From DASRDU01 sp035560235 (GTDB lineage: Bacteria > Acidobacteriota > Blastocatellia > RBC074), in assembly GCA_035560235.1 (NCBI GenBank), contig DATMAG010000107.1:159898-223897 (forward strand): 64,000 nucleotides of DNA, in the 5' to 3' direction. Every line of letters begins with the position of its first letter. Within the stretch, counting starts at the first letter, position 1. Position numbers and translations under genes: made by a program. The notes below the pieces were generated by a model. The model was not told where the DNA came from. It searched no databases and saw only the letters and a list, made by a program, of their open reading frames with translations. Positions 60,644 to 64,000 of this stretch are shown here, piece by piece.

Positions 60644-61051
60644 CTACGAGACAAGATTCGCCACCATTGGCGCGAACACAAATGCAACACCGACATATTG
60701 AATACCCAGACTGAGCAGATAACTTCTGATGTAACCTGTCGGCAGATTCAGCTCCTTCAGTTTGCGATAGCTGAAAACACTTACTGCCAGCATCACAGTC
60801 AGAAATGAAGCCAGAAACAACAGATCCCAGGTCAGGCGCCACTCCGGCAGATACCGCATTCCGGCAAAGTAAAGCACTACGAGCAGCAGCACAGCGGCCA
60901 GATTCCACGTCCTGTAACCGGAGAATGAATCAAGCAGTCTGGCCTTTTCATCAGCACTGAGCTGCCGCAAGGCTCTTTCCATAATGACGCGGCTGATGAC
61001 AATGGCCACAATCAGAAAGATAAAATTGAACAACGGGTCGGGTCCTGTCAT
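60644..61051 (-). CDS. Membrane protein of unknown function
   Basis: Small protein of 135 residues with about four hydrophobic segments (6-22, 50-65, 75-95, 112-130) and a charged cytoplasmic loop ALRQLSADEKARLLDSF. I do not recognise the family. It is the upstream neighbour of the ABC fusion gene, 25 bases apart on the same strand, so the two may be co-transcribed. AGGAG precedes the ATG. Confidence 0.75.
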   Translation of the reverse strand: MTGPDPLFNFIFLIVAIVISRVIMERALRQLSADEKARLLDSFSGYRTWNLAAVLLLVVLYFAGMRYLPEWRLTWDLLFLASFLTVMLAVSVFSYRKLKELNLPTGYIRSYLLSLGIQYVGVAFVFAPMVANLVS

Positions 61052-61101
61052 GTTTGATCTTCTCCTGCGGCATCAGGTCAGAGGTGAGAGGAGAATGACC
61101 C

Positions 61102-61167
61102 ATGAAAACTGGCTGGTCAAATATTGAGGCGGCAATCTGCGCTTTTTTTGCGCTCTCATTTCGCTGA
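61102..61167 (+). CDS. Possible 21-residue peptide before a hairpin
   Basis: A short frame MKTGWSNIEAAICAFFALSF(R) has AGAGGAG at 61087-61093, eight bases before the ATG, and ends just before a strong hairpin. The peptide is hydrophobic after a polar start. It may be a small protein, a leader peptide or chance; only the ribosome site and hairpin support it. Confidence 0.25.
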   Translation: MKTGWSNIEAAICAFFALSFR

Positions 61168-61172
61168 CGCGA

Positions 61173-61225
61173 ATGCCGCCCTGAAGTTCGACAAGTCGCC
61201 AGCCTGTCAAACTTCAGGGCGGCAT
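61173..61225. terminator. Perfect 16-base inverted repeat
   Basis: Arms ATGCCGCCCTGAAGTT (61173-61188) and AACTTCAGGGCGGCAT (61210-61225) with a 21-base loop. It stands at the 3' side of the cystathionine beta-synthase gene (minus) and after the possible small peptide (plus). No T-run. Confidence 0.6.
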
Positions 61226-61293
61226 CACCCTCGCATAACCTTTGTGTTCCTTGCTTCTTTGCGGCGGGAAAAACATCAACCGGTCAGTTCGTT

Positions 61294-62652
<1,359 letters not shown>

Positions 62653-63129
62653 AAGTTTCTCGTCAGTAGATCAATCAACTCGTCAGGGACGCGATTGTGC
62701 TCAAGATAACCGGAGCTTAAGCCTGCGTAAGGAAAATGCCAGAATTAAAAAGCGTGACTGAACGAAGCAGCAAGCTTATCCTTCACACCTCGCACAAAAC
62801 AAATATAACCAACTTTGCCCAGGCCAATCGCCATAGCTGTGATTCGCGCCTTCCTTGCATCGAGATTTTTGTACACCGAATTTCGATAACATCCCCCATC
62901 GCAACCCTGCGGATTTCCAGTTTGGAACAGGCGCTTGTGTGCAGGCGTCTGTTATTTGCGCTCAGAAAATTTGTACAAAAGCCCTATCGTCATTTTGCCG
63001 ATGACAATAGGGCTTGCTTGAACAATACAACCTTGAACTGCCTCGCAGGCAGCTTCGGGATGCACTGCCTCGAACAGCGCATATCCTAGCTCCGCGGGCA
63101 GCTTTACTCAACCCAAACAGGAGCAAACC
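62653..63129. other. AT-richer intergenic region with a structured hairpin
   Basis: No credible gene in these 477 bases; an open frame at 62736-63089 lacks a ribosome site and recognisable features. The composition is less GC-rich than the core. It contains a 15-pair hairpin (62979-63015, one mismatch) and the repeated word TTTGTACA (near 62867 and 62969). It may be the leader of the following secreted-protein gene. Confidence 0.45.
62979..63015. other. Stable hairpin in the leader of the 63130 gene
   Basis: Arms AAGCCCTATCGTCAT (62979-62993) and ATGACAATAGGGCTT (63001-63015) pair over 14 of 15 positions around a seven-base loop. No T-run follows, so it is more likely a leader structure than a terminator. 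Confidence 0.5.
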
Positions 63130-63942
63130 ATGAAAATCATGTCACATCATCTGACTCTTTCAATCAGACAAACCCCAAAGGCGCTTTTCCATTCAACATT
63201 AATGGCCGGGGTCGTGTTGGTTCTTGCTTTTGCCAGTTCCGAGCTTTTGCGTTCATCACTTCCTGCTGCCTGGTCAGGCAGCAGGAAATCCTCTGTTGCT
63301 AATCAGTCCTCTGGAAGTGTCCACACGCTGTCGTTTCCTTACTACACAACACAAGCTAACTGGGAATCCATGCTGACGTTGAATAATGCCGCAAGGGAAG
63401 TTCTCCAGGTCTCGATCAAGCTTTATTCTCTTGATGGCGCTCCGTTGCCCTTGCAAGATCAAACTCTTGGACCGTTGGATCATCTGTCCTTGCGTCTGGG
63501 TGATCTGATTAAATCCGGAAAGTTCAAAGAGGGAAGTCTCGAGGTGAGCTTCAGACACAATAATGGCATGGCGCTTGGCCCTCAACTCACAATCGCCAAC
63601 TCGCAGGCTGGTATCTCGTTTGACATGGAGCCTGTAATGGGGCCTCGTTCTTCCAAACTGGAAGCTTTGTGGTGGTCTTCTGACGAAAAGATGCACGGCC
63701 AGTTCATGCTGTCCAACACGAAAGAACAACCTCTCGACATCAAAGTGAGCTTTGATCGGCAAGGCGCACAGACCCCTGCACACTCCATAACCCTGCTTTC
63801 TCATCAAACGGTTGTTCTGGACATTGATAAAATCGTGAAGGAGCTGAACCCTGCAAACAATAGCATCGGCCTAACTACAGGACAAAAGCTTGATAAGCTT
63901 TTGCCATACAACAGGATCGAAGCGCTCAAAGTCGGTTGCTAA
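63130..63942 (+). CDS. Secreted protein of unknown function
   Basis: Protein of 270 residues with an N-terminal export segment (about 25-45, GVVLVLAFASSELL). The mature part has a beta-rich pattern: LSFPYYTTQANWESMLTLNN, VSIKLYSLDGAPLPLQDQTL, SLEVSFRHNNG, and SHQTVVLDIDKIVKELNP. I recall similar beta-rich exported proteins in Acidobacteriota, but no function. CAGGAG precedes the ATG. GC content is lower than the window average. It ends after NRIEALKVGC; compared with longer relatives I remember, it might be shortened at the C-terminus. Confidence 0.7.
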   Translation: MKIMSHHLTLSIRQTPKALFHSTLMAGVVLVLAFASSELLRSSLPAAWSGSRKSSVANQSSGSVHTLSFPYYTTQANWESMLTLNNAAREVLQVSIKLYSLDGAPLPLQDQTLGPLDHLSLRLGDLIKSGKFKEGSLEVSFRHNNGMALGPQLTIANSQAGISFDMEPVMGPRSSKLEALWWSSDEKMHGQFMLSNTKEQPLDIKVSFDRQGAQTPAHSITLLSHQTVVLDIDKIVKELNPANNSIGLTTGQKLDKLLPYNRIEALKVGC

Positions 63943-63962
63943 CCGGCACAGGATATTGAGTC

Positions 63963-64000
63963 CACGGCGGAAGATGCTCTTCGGCGGATAGCCGTGTTTT
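63963..64000 (+). terminator. Terminator at the window end
   Basis: CACGGC (63963-63968) pairs with GCCGTG (63991-63996), with an internal GAAGA/TCTTC pairing, followed by TTTT at the last bases. It probably ends the preceding secreted-protein gene. Confidence 0.5.

Noticed and set aside
62736..63089. Possible gene of 117 codons in the AT-richer gap
   Set aside because: No ribosome site, many Cys and Arg with no pattern; includes the hairpin at 62979-63015.

Overview
The window looks like a chromosomal segment from a high-GC Gram-negative bacterium of the phylum Acidobacteriota, probably near class Blastocatellia. This rests on two domain types I associate with that phylum: a Solibacter-type C-terminal domain (TIGR03437-like) on the matrixin protease at 2421-4841, and a VWFA-related Acidobacterial-type protein (TIGR03436-like) at 5956-6957. 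The large secreted serine/threonine kinase, the many proteins with carboxypeptidase-regulatory-like domains and the general gene content agree. The class assignment is inference; no rRNA is present.

Layout. 1-7800: a membrane protein cut by the window edge, an OmpR-type regulator, a secreted protein plus multidomain metalloprotease, HU, an orphan LysW-like carrier protein, and two secreted proteins. 7803-17133 (minus strand): rho, then the proteostasis block engB-lon-clpX-(tandem zinc-finger protein)-clpP-tig, with tRNA-Leu(UAG) upstream. 17348-27614: mixed housekeeping and metabolism (YqeY-like, ExbD, CysQ-like phosphatase, aldo/keto reductase, ATP-type pckA, CPBP protease, NtrY-like kinase, cupin, DinB-like). 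27754-38216 (plus strand): valS, nadC-birA, coaX, a conserved unknown, an RlmD/RumA-type RNA methyltransferase and comEC. 38155-41055 (minus strand): AlbA_2 regulator, glutaminyl cyclotransferase, comEA, tatA. 41217-49363: YtxH-like pair, nitrilase, gamma-glutamyltransferase, two stand-alone receiver proteins, ROK kinase, FKBP lipoprotein, NIPSNAP protein. 49398-58541: acyl-CoA ligase, a low-GC three-gene cassette headed by a TIGR04255-type protein, CBS protein, beta-lactamase-like hydrolase, SnoaL-like protein, enoyl-CoA hydratase, zinc-ribbon protein, Ser/Thr kinase. 58631-64000: a sugar-ABC permease fused to its binding protein, a membrane protein, cystathionine beta-synthase/cysteine synthase with CBS domains, and a secreted protein of unknown function in an AT-richer region.

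Functionally the best-linked group is the Clp/Lon/trigger factor/EngB block, which covers folding and degradation of new proteins. DNA uptake is represented by comEC and comEA, which converge and overlap at their 3' ends. Many genes end in long, often near-perfect palindromes built from a few recurring words; these look like a genome-wide family of 3'-end or intergenic elements.

I see no CRISPR array, insertion sequence, integrase, phage gene or rRNA. The strongest candidates for undescribed biology are the low-GC TIGR04255 cassette (51187-52898), the stand-alone double ClpX-type zinc-finger protein between clpX and clpP (14267-14674), the LysW-like protein with an altered carrier tail (5733-5936), the permease/binding-protein fusion with an internal start (58631-60619), and the palindromic repeat words.
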